Shown: in pieces, positions 16,590 to 23,711 of the stretch
Layout of the letters: every line of letters begins with the position of its first letter
How positions within the stretch are numbered: position 1 is the first letter of the stretch
DNA from: Oscillospiraceae bacterium
GTDB lineage: Bacteria; Bacillota; Clostridia; Oscillospirales; Ruminococcaceae
Direction: 5' to 3'
Length of the DNA: 64,000 nucleotides
Assembly (NCBI GenBank): GCA_902798695.1
Contig: CADBXK010000002.1
Location: forward strand, 116,417 to 180,416
Position numbers and translations under genes: made by a program
The notes under the pieces: generated by a model
The model's database searches: none
Told to the model about the DNA's origin: nothing
What the model saw: the letters and a program-made list of their open reading frames with translations, nothing else

Positions 16590-18389
16590 TTAATTATTAG
16601 CTTTAGATAACATTTCTAATTTCCACAATTTCCAGTTCATTCCTGGAGTGTCACTGACAGAAGAAGAAGAATGGATGCTTTTATGTGGGAATAACATATA
16701 TATTTCATTTACGAGATTTCCATCAACCGTGTGCTGCATATCAGCAACTCGGTTAACTATGCAAGAAAATCGGTCATTATTGTGTAAATCAAACTTCATT
16801 CTTTCAGGTGCAGATTTATTTGTGAGCGGGTCTGAATAAACTGAGTCTAAAACTATTGCCTCGTTTGAATCGATATCTATTCCAGCTATTGTTATCCAAT
16901 GGCCTCCAACATTTACTACTACTGGAGCTTCATTACGACTAAAATGCTGAACTAATAAGAAATGTGCAAGTTTTTTCATTATTTGTTTATGTTTTACATC
17001 GTCTACTTTATTATTTTTTACGGATAACAAATTAAAACTTAGTCCGTATGTATTCAAATATGCATTCATCTCAGAAATGCTTTGAGCATGTCTTAAAAGT
17101 TCTACTGGAGTAAAATTTTTCAGTTCTATGTTTCCGTTTGCAAGTGCTTTTGCCTGTTGGAACGTTTTACCATGTAAGCGTGTTATAAATTGTTGTTCAA
17201 TAACGTCGTGTGGCCCGTATAGGTCTCCAAATCCTTCAAGTTTTCTCAGAGGCTGTTGATGTTCAAGGTTAAGGAAATAGTTTACTACATTCTGTGATGA
17301 AAATAGCCAACAGTTATTCAGTGATTGAGCACCAGCGTTAAGGGGTTCGAACTTGTTATATAGATTGTTTATTTTATAATTCTTTTGTTTAAGATAGAAT
17401 TCAGCTTCAGCAATAAGACCATCTAGTTCATTATCAGCGTCATCCCACCATTTTTCATCCCTTGAACACGAGTTGTCTACTGGTTCTACAATAGGGTTAT
17501 GAATAACATTGTGATTTGGATTAACATTGTGGTTTGGATTGTTTAATATATCTTTCATCCTCTTAATCTTGTTTTGCATTGCTATATTATTCATTATCAT
17601 ATTTTGTATTGCTATGTTATTCATAAATATGTTGTTGTTCATGTTATTCATAAACATATTATTGTTCATGTTATTCATAAACATGTTGTTATTCATAAAC
17701 ATATTATTGTTCATGTTATTCATAAACATATTGTTATTCATAAACATATTGTTATTCATAAACATATTGTTATTCATAAACATGTTGTTATTCATAAACA
17801 TGTTGTTATTCATAAACATATTGTTATTCATAAACATATTGTTATTCATAAACATGTTGTTATTCATAAACATATTGTTATTCATAGGCATCATGTTCAT
17901 GTTTTGTTTATGAATTGAACTTTTAATTTCTTTGAAAAGATTTTTTAATTTTGTGCTTATGTCTAAAAGTTCTGTGTTAGTGTCGCCACATTTATTAGAG
18001 TCTTCAATAAAATCTAATAATTGAATTAATTTTATGCTTATTTGTTGCATTGATCCATCAATTTTACCTAACATATTTATGCTAGGAACAGATAATTTAT
18101 CAATATTTTTCAAACTTTCTATAATAGAGCTTATGTTTGATAGTGCTATTGATTTAGCATCAATTTGAGCATCTGTGTTTTGTGGCCAATTGTTTGTTAC
18201 TTTTTGGTCCATTTGTTGCAACATTATTAGACAATTTTTTATTGTTTCATTTAAATTATGCAGATTCTGTGAATTTTCTTGATTTAATTTCATTGGAGTT
18301 GTTATTGCTCCGGAAGATGATATAATAGACGTAGATATTGTTGCAGCACACAAAACAGAAATTAATTTTTTAAAAAATTTGGATTTCAC
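16590..18389 (-). CDS. Secreted putative papain-like cysteine peptidase with Met/Asn/Phe hexapeptide repeats
   Basis: The 599-residue protein has a signal peptide (1-28), a helical region with a coiled-coil look (35-165), then a repeat of MNNNMF hexapeptides (about 169-258: nine in a row, then more separated by MNN inserts). The C-terminal domain has NNCWLFSSQN (Cys360), GGHWITIAGID (His497) and Asp515. The C-terminal part is clearly homologous to the 448-residue neighbour, including KWWDDADNELDGLIAEAE and the shared Cys, His and Asp/Asn positions. The repeat is absent there, so it was added later or expanded. The start is GTG after GAAAGGG. I infer a secreted enzyme of papain type; the substrate is unknown. 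The repeat may vary in length between strains. Confidence 0.72.
   Translation of the reverse strand: MKSKFFKKLISVLCAATISTSIISSSGAITTPMKLNQENSQNLHNLNETIKNCLIMLQQMDQKVTNNWPQNTDAQIDAKSIALSNISSIIESLKNIDKLSVPSINMLGKIDGSMQQISIKLIQLLDFIEDSNKCGDTNTELLDISTKLKNLFKEIKSSIHKQNMNMMPMNNNMFMNNNMFMNNNMFMNNNMFMNNNMFMNNNMFMNNNMFMNNNMFMNNNMFMNNMNNNMFMNNNMFMNNMNNNMFMNNMNNNIFMNNIAIQNMIMNNIAMQNKIKRMKDILNNPNHNVNPNHNVIHNPIVEPVDNSCSRDEKWWDDADNELDGLIAEAEFYLKQKNYKINNLYNKFEPLNAGAQSLNNCWLFSSQNVVNYFLNLEHQQPLRKLEGFGDLYGPHDVIEQQFITRLHGKTFQQAKALANGNIELKNFTPVELLRHAQSISEMNAYLNTYGLSFNLLSVKNNKVDDVKHKQIMKKLAHFLLVQHFSRNEAPVVVNVGGHWITIAGIDIDSNEAIVLDSVYSDPLTNKSAPERMKFDLHNNDRFSCIVNRVADMQHTVDGNLVNEIYMLFPHKSIHSSSSVSDTPGMNWKLWKLEMLSKANN
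17616..17885 (-). repeat. 18-bp in-frame tandem repeat
   Basis: The unit (plus strand TTATTCATAAACATATTG and close variants, ATA/ATG alternating) codes for MNNNMF. Nine units are contiguous and about four more are separated by 9-base MNN inserts. All changes keep the frame. It is a coding microsatellite, not a CRISPR: there are no unique spacers. Confidence 0.95.
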
Positions 18390-18691
18390 TTATTTAACGC
18401 CCTTTCTAATATTTTATTGTAATGATAATTTCTATGTAAGATACTGGTTAAACTTCCACCAGAATATCATTTCTATAGTGCATTACACTCAATAGTATTA
18501 TACCTTGTAATTTTTAACTATTTGTGAAATATTAAAGGATATTTTGTTAATTTTTTGTTAAATTTAAAATAATCATTATAAGCTTAAAAAGACAATTTTT
18601 GAATGGGTAATAATTTAACATTGTTCACTAAACACTTACTGTTATTAGAATGAGATTTTTTGCATAAATATATTTAAACTATAATTTATAA
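18390..18691. other. Intergenic region between divergent genes
   Basis: A/T-rich region between the minus-strand repeat protein and the helicase gene. Apart from the helicase promoter next to it, no RNA gene, ORF or repeat is seen. The minus-strand promoter of the repeat protein must lie here but is not obvious. Confidence 0.5.
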
Positions 18692-18720
18692 TTGTTTTTA
18701 TGTTTAATATGCGTTATAAT
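18692..18720 (+). promoter_or_regulatory. Promoter for the DEAD-box helicase gene
   Basis: TTGTTT (18692-18697) and TATAAT (18715-18720) are separated by 17 bases, 61 bases before the ATG. Confidence 0.65.
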
Positions 18721-18781
18721 TTTGATATAAGATTTAAGTATACATTAAGTATTTATATATATTTTGTAGGGAGAACATTGA

Positions 18782-20218
18782 ATGGAATTTAAAGATTTTA
18801 ACCTAGCTCCATCTATTTTGAGAGCTTTAAGAGAACTTAAATATGAGAAGGCTTCGCCAATTCAAAATAAAACTATTCCTGTTGTTTTAAGTGGACGTGA
18901 TTTAATTGGTTGCGCTGAAACTGGAACGGGAAAAACTTGTGCGTTTGCTGTGCCCATAATTAACCATCTTATTTCAACTAGAAAAACAACGAAAAAAAAA
19001 GTAATAAAAGCTTTGGTTTTGGCACCAACTAGAGAACTTGCAATGCAAATATTTGATAGTTTTAGGTCATATACTAAATATAACAGGATTCGTAGTTGTG
19101 TTGTTTTTGGTGCTGTTGGATATAGACCACAAATAGAGGCATTGGGTAGGGGTGCAGATATTTTAATAGCAACTCCTGGTAGGTTAAATGATTTAATACG
19201 AAAAGGGTATGTAGATTTATCTAATATTAGTTTTTTTGTTTTAGATGAGGCGGATATAATGTTAGATATGGGATTTATAGAGGATATAAAAAAGTTAATG
19301 AAAATTATTCCTAAAGATAGGCAGACATTAATGTTTTCAGCAACAATGTCAAGAAGCATATTGAATTTAGCTAATTCTATTCTTAAAAATCCGGTAAAAG
19401 CAATTGTGTCTCGACCATCTACAACTATTGATTCAATTGATCAATCTGTTTACATGATAGATAAAAGGAATAAGATGAAATTTTTAATACAGTTGATTGA
19501 TAGTTTTAATATCCAGTCTGCATTGGTTTTTACAAGAACTAAAACAGCATCAGATAAAGTTGCTAAAGAACTGTTGAAAAATGGTATTGTTGCTAATTCA
19601 ATTCATAGCGATAAATCTCAGTGGGATAGATTGGGTGTGTTAAATGATTTTAAAAAGGGAAATGTTAGAATTCTAGTTGCTACGGATATTGTTGCTAGAG
19701 GGATTGACATTAAAGGTGTTTCTCATGTTATTAATTATGACATACCATACAATAGTGAAACATATGTTCATAGAATTGGCAGAACAGGTCGTGCAGGAAA
19801 TGCAGGAGTAGCTATAACATTTTGTGAATATTCCGAAAGAAATTTTTTAAAAGTTATCGAGAAGGCTATAAGGAAAAAAATAAAAATTATTAATAATTAT
19901 AGTCAACAGAAAAATTATGAATTAACTAATAAGTTTTCTATTGGTGTACAAAGAAGTAAGCATAAGGATGATTTTTTGAAAACTAAAAACACAATGAGTT
20001 TTTCAGAATATATTGACCCAGTTAAGCAATTTAAAGTTAACGAGAAAAGAGTTGTGAAAAATAAAGCAAAGTCGTTTGATGAATGGATGAAAAATGAAAA
20101 TCGTATTAAAATTAATAGGAATATATTTAAAAATAGTTCTAGACAATCTATTGAATCAAAAAATCAAAAAGATAAAATTTTTGATTTTGCACTTAGAAAA
20201 TCTAGCATAAAAAAATAA
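18782..20218 (+). CDS. DEAD-box ATP-dependent RNA helicase
   Basis: The 478-residue protein has all core motifs: upstream Phe (FKDFNL) and Gln (ASPIQ), AETGTGKT, PTRELA, TPGR, DEAD, SAT, and HRIGRTGRAG. The C-terminal extension (about 375-478) is Lys/Ser-rich and presumably binds RNA. Such helicases remodel ribosome precursors or mRNA, often in the cold. The exact subfamily (CshA or RhlE-like) cannot be fixed by eye. ATG follows AGGGAG with its own promoter. Confidence 0.94.
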   Translation: MEFKDFNLAPSILRALRELKYEKASPIQNKTIPVVLSGRDLIGCAETGTGKTCAFAVPIINHLISTRKTTKKKVIKALVLAPTRELAMQIFDSFRSYTKYNRIRSCVVFGAVGYRPQIEALGRGADILIATPGRLNDLIRKGYVDLSNISFFVLDEADIMLDMGFIEDIKKLMKIIPKDRQTLMFSATMSRSILNLANSILKNPVKAIVSRPSTTIDSIDQSVYMIDKRNKMKFLIQLIDSFNIQSALVFTRTKTASDKVAKELLKNGIVANSIHSDKSQWDRLGVLNDFKKGNVRILVATDIVARGIDIKGVSHVINYDIPYNSETYVHRIGRTGRAGNAGVAITFCEYSERNFLKVIEKAIRKKIKIINNYSQQKNYELTNKFSIGVQRSKHKDDFLKTKNTMSFSEYIDPVKQFKVNEKRVVKNKAKSFDEWMKNENRIKINRNIFKNSSRQSIESKNQKDKIFDFALRKSSIKK

Positions 20219-20276
20219 AATATATTTATTGGAATATATACTTTACATACGGTTTGAATGTTGCAATTTGAATTTG

Positions 20277-20305
20277 TTGGACATTAATAAAAGATATGAT
20301 ATAAT
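20277..20305 (+). promoter_or_regulatory. Promoter for uppP
   Basis: TTGGAC (20277-20282) and TATAAT (20300-20305) are separated by 17 bases, about 42 bases ahead of the ATG. Confidence 0.75.
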
Positions 20306-20347
20306 ACTTACTGTGTTTTTATTTTGACTTTAAGGAGTTTATAGTTT

Positions 20348-21223
20348 ATGAATATATTGGAAATATTTAAAGTTATTATACTGGGCATAATTCAAGGAAT
20401 CACCGAGTGGCTTCCTATAAGTAGTACGGGACATATGTTGTTGTTTAACTCTTTTTTTCCTTTAGATATTAATATGTATTCTGGTGGTCAAGAATTTGTG
20501 GATTTATTTTTGACTGTTATTCAGTTTGCATCTATTTTGGCTGTGATTTTTTTGTTTTTTAAAAAATTAAATCCTTTTTCTAAATCAAAAAGTTTAAAGG
20601 AACAAAGAGAAACATTCTCTTTGTGGGGGAAGGTTATTGTAGGGTCTATTCCTGTGATGATTATAGGATTTGCTTTTAAAAATTCTATACACAAACATTT
20701 ATATAATGGATTTGTGGTTGCGCTTATGCTAATAGTATATGGTTTGCTTTTTATTGTTGTTGAATGCTTTAAATCTAATGGTAGTGGTGCTGCTATTTCT
20801 AAATTAGGACAGATAAATACTCGGACGGCTTTTTTAATTGGAATATTTCAAGCTTTGGCATTAATTCCAGGAACATCTCGTTCTGGAGCAACCATATTGG
20901 GTGCTTTATTAATTGGGTGCTCTAGAAGTATTGGTGCGGAATTTTCATTTTTTCTAGCTATTCCGGCTATGGCGGGTGCTAGTGTATTGGAAATTGTTTC
21001 GTATTTTAAAAAGCATGGTTTGGGATTTTCTGCAAATGAATGGGTTTCGTTAGGAATAGGTTTTATAATTTCATTTGTGGTTTCTATATTTGCAATATCA
21101 AAATTTATGAAATTTATTAAAACACATAACTTTCGACCTTTTGCGTGGTATAGGATAATATTAGGAATTATTGTTGTTGGTGCTTTTGTAACAGGATTTT
21201 TGAATATGGGCTTGCATGTTTAA
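20348..21223 (+). CDS. uppP: Undecaprenyl-diphosphatase (BacA type)
   Basis: The 291-residue membrane protein has both BacA signatures: QGITEWLPISSTGHM near residue 18 and PGTSRSGATI near residue 178, with about eight hydrophobic segments. It dephosphorylates undecaprenyl diphosphate to recycle the lipid carrier for peptidoglycan, and gives bacitracin tolerance when abundant. ATG follows AAGGAG. It has its own promoter and stands just before the remA operon. Confidence 0.96.
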   Translation: MNILEIFKVIILGIIQGITEWLPISSTGHMLLFNSFFPLDINMYSGGQEFVDLFLTVIQFASILAVIFLFFKKLNPFSKSKSLKEQRETFSLWGKVIVGSIPVMIIGFAFKNSIHKHLYNGFVVALMLIVYGLLFIVVECFKSNGSGAAISKLGQINTRTAFLIGIFQALALIPGTSRSGATILGALLIGCSRSIGAEFSFFLAIPAMAGASVLEIVSYFKKHGLGFSANEWVSLGIGFIISFVVSIFAISKFMKFIKTHNFRPFAWYRIILGIIVVGAFVTGFLNMGLHV

Positions 21224-21351
21224 TTAAAAGTAGCAATTATTATAAATGAGTATAATACATATGGCATTTATTGATATGTTTTATATATAATTATTTATTA
21301 GGTTAATTTTTAATATGAAAATTCAGTTTGATTTAACAAATAGGGGAAATT

Positions 21352-21603
21352 ATGAACGAACTTATTAATATAGGATGTACAAGCTATATATCTATTAGTA
21401 GATTGGTTGCGGTTGTTGCGCCAGATGCAGCTCCAATAAAGAGAATGATTTTGGCGGCAAAAAATATTGGGAAATTGATTGATGCGACTTGTGGAAGAAA
21501 GACGAAGTCTGTGTTGTGTATGGATAGTGATCATGTTATTTTATCTTGTTTAAGTGTTGATGCTATAGAAAATAAAGTTAAAGAGTGTATAGGTGGTGAG
21601 TAG
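21352..21603 (+). CDS. remA: RemA-type regulatory protein (DUF370)
   Basis: The 83-residue protein MNELINIGCTSYISISRLVAVV with the Pro-Ile-Lys-Arg and DATCGRKTKSVL segments is typical of the RemA/YlzA family. In Bacillus subtilis RemA is a DNA-binding activator of biofilm matrix and osmoprotection genes. Its place ahead of gmk and rpoZ is conserved across Firmicutes and supports the name. ATG follows GGGG. It is separated from gmk by three bases. Confidence 0.93.
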   Translation: MNELINIGCTSYISISRLVAVVAPDAAPIKRMILAAKNIGKLIDATCGRKTKSVLCMDSDHVILSCLSVDAIENKVKECIGGE

Positions 21604-21606
21604 ACG

Positions 21607-22212
21607 ATGAAAACTGGTACGTTATTGGTGGTTTCGGGGCCATCAGGCAGTGGAAAAGGAACAATTTTAAATAAAGTTATAGCTGATGAAAATGTTTCGC
21701 TTTCAGTTTCTGCTACTACTAGAAAACCACGAGATGGTGAAATAGACGGTGTTCATTATCATTTCATGACAAGAGAAAAGTTTTTGAATGAAATTGCAAA
21801 TAACAATATATTAGAGTATAATGAATATTGTGGCAATCTGTATGGTACGTTAAAGTCTGAAGTTGAATCACTTTTATCTGAGGGCAAAGATGTGATATTG
21901 GAAATTGATGTTAATGGAGCTAAGAAAATTGCTGATTCTATGGAGTGTGTTAGAGTTTTTATTTTGCCTCCTAGTATGGATATTTTAAAACAGAGATTGT
22001 CTTCGCGTGGAACAGAAACAACTGAAACGTTAAATAAGCGTATAAATCAAGCACACAATGAAATTAAAGAAGCATATGAATATGATTATGCGGTAGTTAA
22101 TGATATGTTAGAAGATGCGGTTAAAAATATTCGATTAATATTGGAAACCGAGAGATTAAGAACAAGTAAAATGAAATTTAAAATTGATGAATTAAATAGA
22201 AGGAGTTTTTAG
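21607..22212 (+). CDS. gmk: Guanylate kinase
   Basis: At 201 residues it is of normal length. The P-loop is SGPSGSGKGT, followed by SATTRKPRDGEIDGVHYHFM (GMP-binding) and ILEIDVNGAKK. It phosphorylates GMP to GDP. It starts three bases after remA and is followed one base after its stop by rpoZ, so this is one transcript. Confidence 0.96.
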   Translation: MKTGTLLVVSGPSGSGKGTILNKVIADENVSLSVSATTRKPRDGEIDGVHYHFMTREKFLNEIANNNILEYNEYCGNLYGTLKSEVESLLSEGKDVILEIDVNGAKKIADSMECVRVFILPPSMDILKQRLSSRGTETTETLNKRINQAHNEIKEAYEYDYAVVNDMLEDAVKNIRLILETERLRTSKMKFKIDELNRRSF

Positions 22213-22213
22213 T

Positions 22214-22429
22214 ATGAATAGACCATCTATACCTGAACTGTTAAAAAATGGAGAAAGTTATTATTCTTTGATAATTGGTGTGTCAAAAAGGGCACGTCAG
22301 ATTGTAGATTATGCAAACCAAGTTGAAATAAATTGTCCGGATAATCCAGTTGCTGATGCAATAGAAGATTTTGCTAAAGGTAAGTATGTTCTTGTTGAGC
22401 CAGAAGGGATTGGACAAAAAAGTGAGTAG
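22214..22429 (+). CDS. rpoZ: RNA polymerase omega subunit
   Basis: The 71-residue protein has RPSIPELL, SYYSLIIGVSKRARQI and the C-terminal AIEDFAKGKY of RpoZ. Omega helps assemble and stabilise RNA polymerase. AAGGAG within the end of gmk serves its ATG. The last bases overlap coaBC. Confidence 0.93.
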   Translation: MNRPSIPELLKNGESYYSLIIGVSKRARQIVDYANQVEINCPDNPVADAIEDFAKGKYVLVEPEGIGQKSE

Positions 22430-23627
22430 TTCACTTAGTGGCAAAAAAGTATTGCTGGGTGTTAGTGGCGGAATAGCTGCTTTTAAGGCAGTTAGTGTTG
22501 CTAGCGCACTGGTTAAAAAAGGTTGCATTGTAAAAACTATAATTACTCGTAATGCTGGAGAATTTGTTAGACCACTAACATTTGAAACTATAACCAACAA
22601 TGCTTGCTTAACGTCTACATTTGAACGAAAAGAGCAATTTGATGTTAAACATATTTCTTTGGCTCAGTGGGCAGATTTGTTTGTTGTTGTGCCTGCAACA
22701 GCGAATATTATTGCAAAAATTGCACATGGATTGGCTGATAATATGTTAACTAGCACTTTTTTAGCGTGCACATGTAAGAAAGTAGTGTTTCCGTCGATGA
22801 ATACTGGTATGTTAGAAAATGTGGCAACTCAAACTAACATAAGAACGATAGTTAGTAGAGGAATAAAGGTTGTAGAACCAACTGAAGGTATGTTGGCGTG
22901 TGGTGATGTTGGCAAAGGTCGGTTACCTGAAGTTGATGACATTGTTCAATGTATATTTGAGACATTAAGTGTGAGAACGGACTTAAAGGGTAAAAATGTT
23001 TTAGTTACGGCTGGAGCAACGGAAGAGTCTATAGATCCAATACGTTTTTTAACCAATAGATCTAGTGGCAAAATGGGATATGCTATTGCTAAAGTTGCTG
23101 CTGAAAGAGGAGCAAGAGTTACATTGGTCTCGGGAAGAACAGATAGTCTAACTGTTCCTCCAGGAGTTGATGTGTTGTTTGCTAGTAGCGCATGTGATAT
23201 GTATGAAACAGTTTTGGATGTTGTTGAGAAACAAGATATTTGTGTTTTAGCGGCTGCTGTGGCAGATTATACTCCAAAAGTAAAATTAGATTACAAAATG
23301 AAAAAGACGGATTCAAATATGATTTTGGAACTTGTTAGAACCCCAGATATATTGGCAAGTTTGAGGGGTTATGTTAAAAAAGATACATTTTTGTGTGGAT
23401 TTTCTATGGAAACGCAGAACTTACTGGAAAATTCAAAGAAAAAATTAATGTCTAAAAATGTTGATATGATTGTTGCCAACAATATTAATGATGTTGGAGC
23501 AGGTTTTGGTGTCGACACAAACAAAGTTAATATAATTACTCGGGATAAAGTATTGGATATTCCGCTAATGACTAAAGAAAAATTAGCAGGAGTTATTTTG
23601 GATAATATATTAAATTATATAAATTAG
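22422..23627 (+). CDS. coaBC: Bifunctional phosphopantothenoylcysteine decarboxylase / phosphopantothenate-cysteine ligase
   Basis: The 401-residue protein has the flavoprotein CoaC part first: LLGVSGGIAAFKA, DVKHISLAQWADLFVVVPATANIIAK, and PSMNTGM (usual PxMNxxM). The CoaB ligase part follows: VLVTAGATEESIDPIRF, LTNRSSGKMG and AAVADYTP. Together they make 4'-phosphopantetheine for coenzyme A. GTG 22422 overlaps the end of rpoZ by eight bases, with AAGGGA at 22404-22409; longer in-frame starts would run deep into rpoZ. Confidence 0.95.
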   Translation: MSSSLSGKKVLLGVSGGIAAFKAVSVASALVKKGCIVKTIITRNAGEFVRPLTFETITNNACLTSTFERKEQFDVKHISLAQWADLFVVVPATANIIAKIAHGLADNMLTSTFLACTCKKVVFPSMNTGMLENVATQTNIRTIVSRGIKVVEPTEGMLACGDVGKGRLPEVDDIVQCIFETLSVRTDLKGKNVLVTAGATEESIDPIRFLTNRSSGKMGYAIAKVAAERGARVTLVSGRTDSLTVPPGVDVLFASSACDMYETVLDVVEKQDICVLAAAVADYTPKVKLDYKMKKTDSNMILELVRTPDILASLRGYVKKDTFLCGFSMETQNLLENSKKKLMSKNVDMIVANNINDVGAGFGVDTNKVNIITRDKVLDIPLMTKEKLAGVILDNILNYIN

Positions 23628-23637
23628 AAAGAATGAG

Positions 23638-23689
23638 TTAAAGCTACGTATGCCTCCACGTTGGTATTTGTGGCTTTAATTTTTAATTT
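23638..23689 (+). terminator. Terminator-like hairpin inside the operon, between coaBC and priA
   Basis: TTAAAGCTAC pairs with GTGGCTTTAA (one G-T pair) around a 22-base loop and is followed by TTTTTAATTTT. It lies between coaBC and the priA start, so it could reduce read-through and lower expression of priA and the genes after it. Confidence 0.55.
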
Positions 23690-23711
23690 TATAGGAGTAG
23701 GTAGATTCGCT

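Noticed and set aside
17616..17885. Possible CRISPR array
   Set aside because: The units are contiguous 18-bp in-frame coding repeats with no unique spacers and no cas genes nearby.
17527..17918. Long open frames on the plus strand opposite the 18-bp repeat (Leu/Phe/Ile and His/Ile-rich)
   Set aside because: They are made by the repeat itself read on the other strand; they lack ribosome binding sites and the minus-strand frame has a signal peptide and homology to its neighbour.
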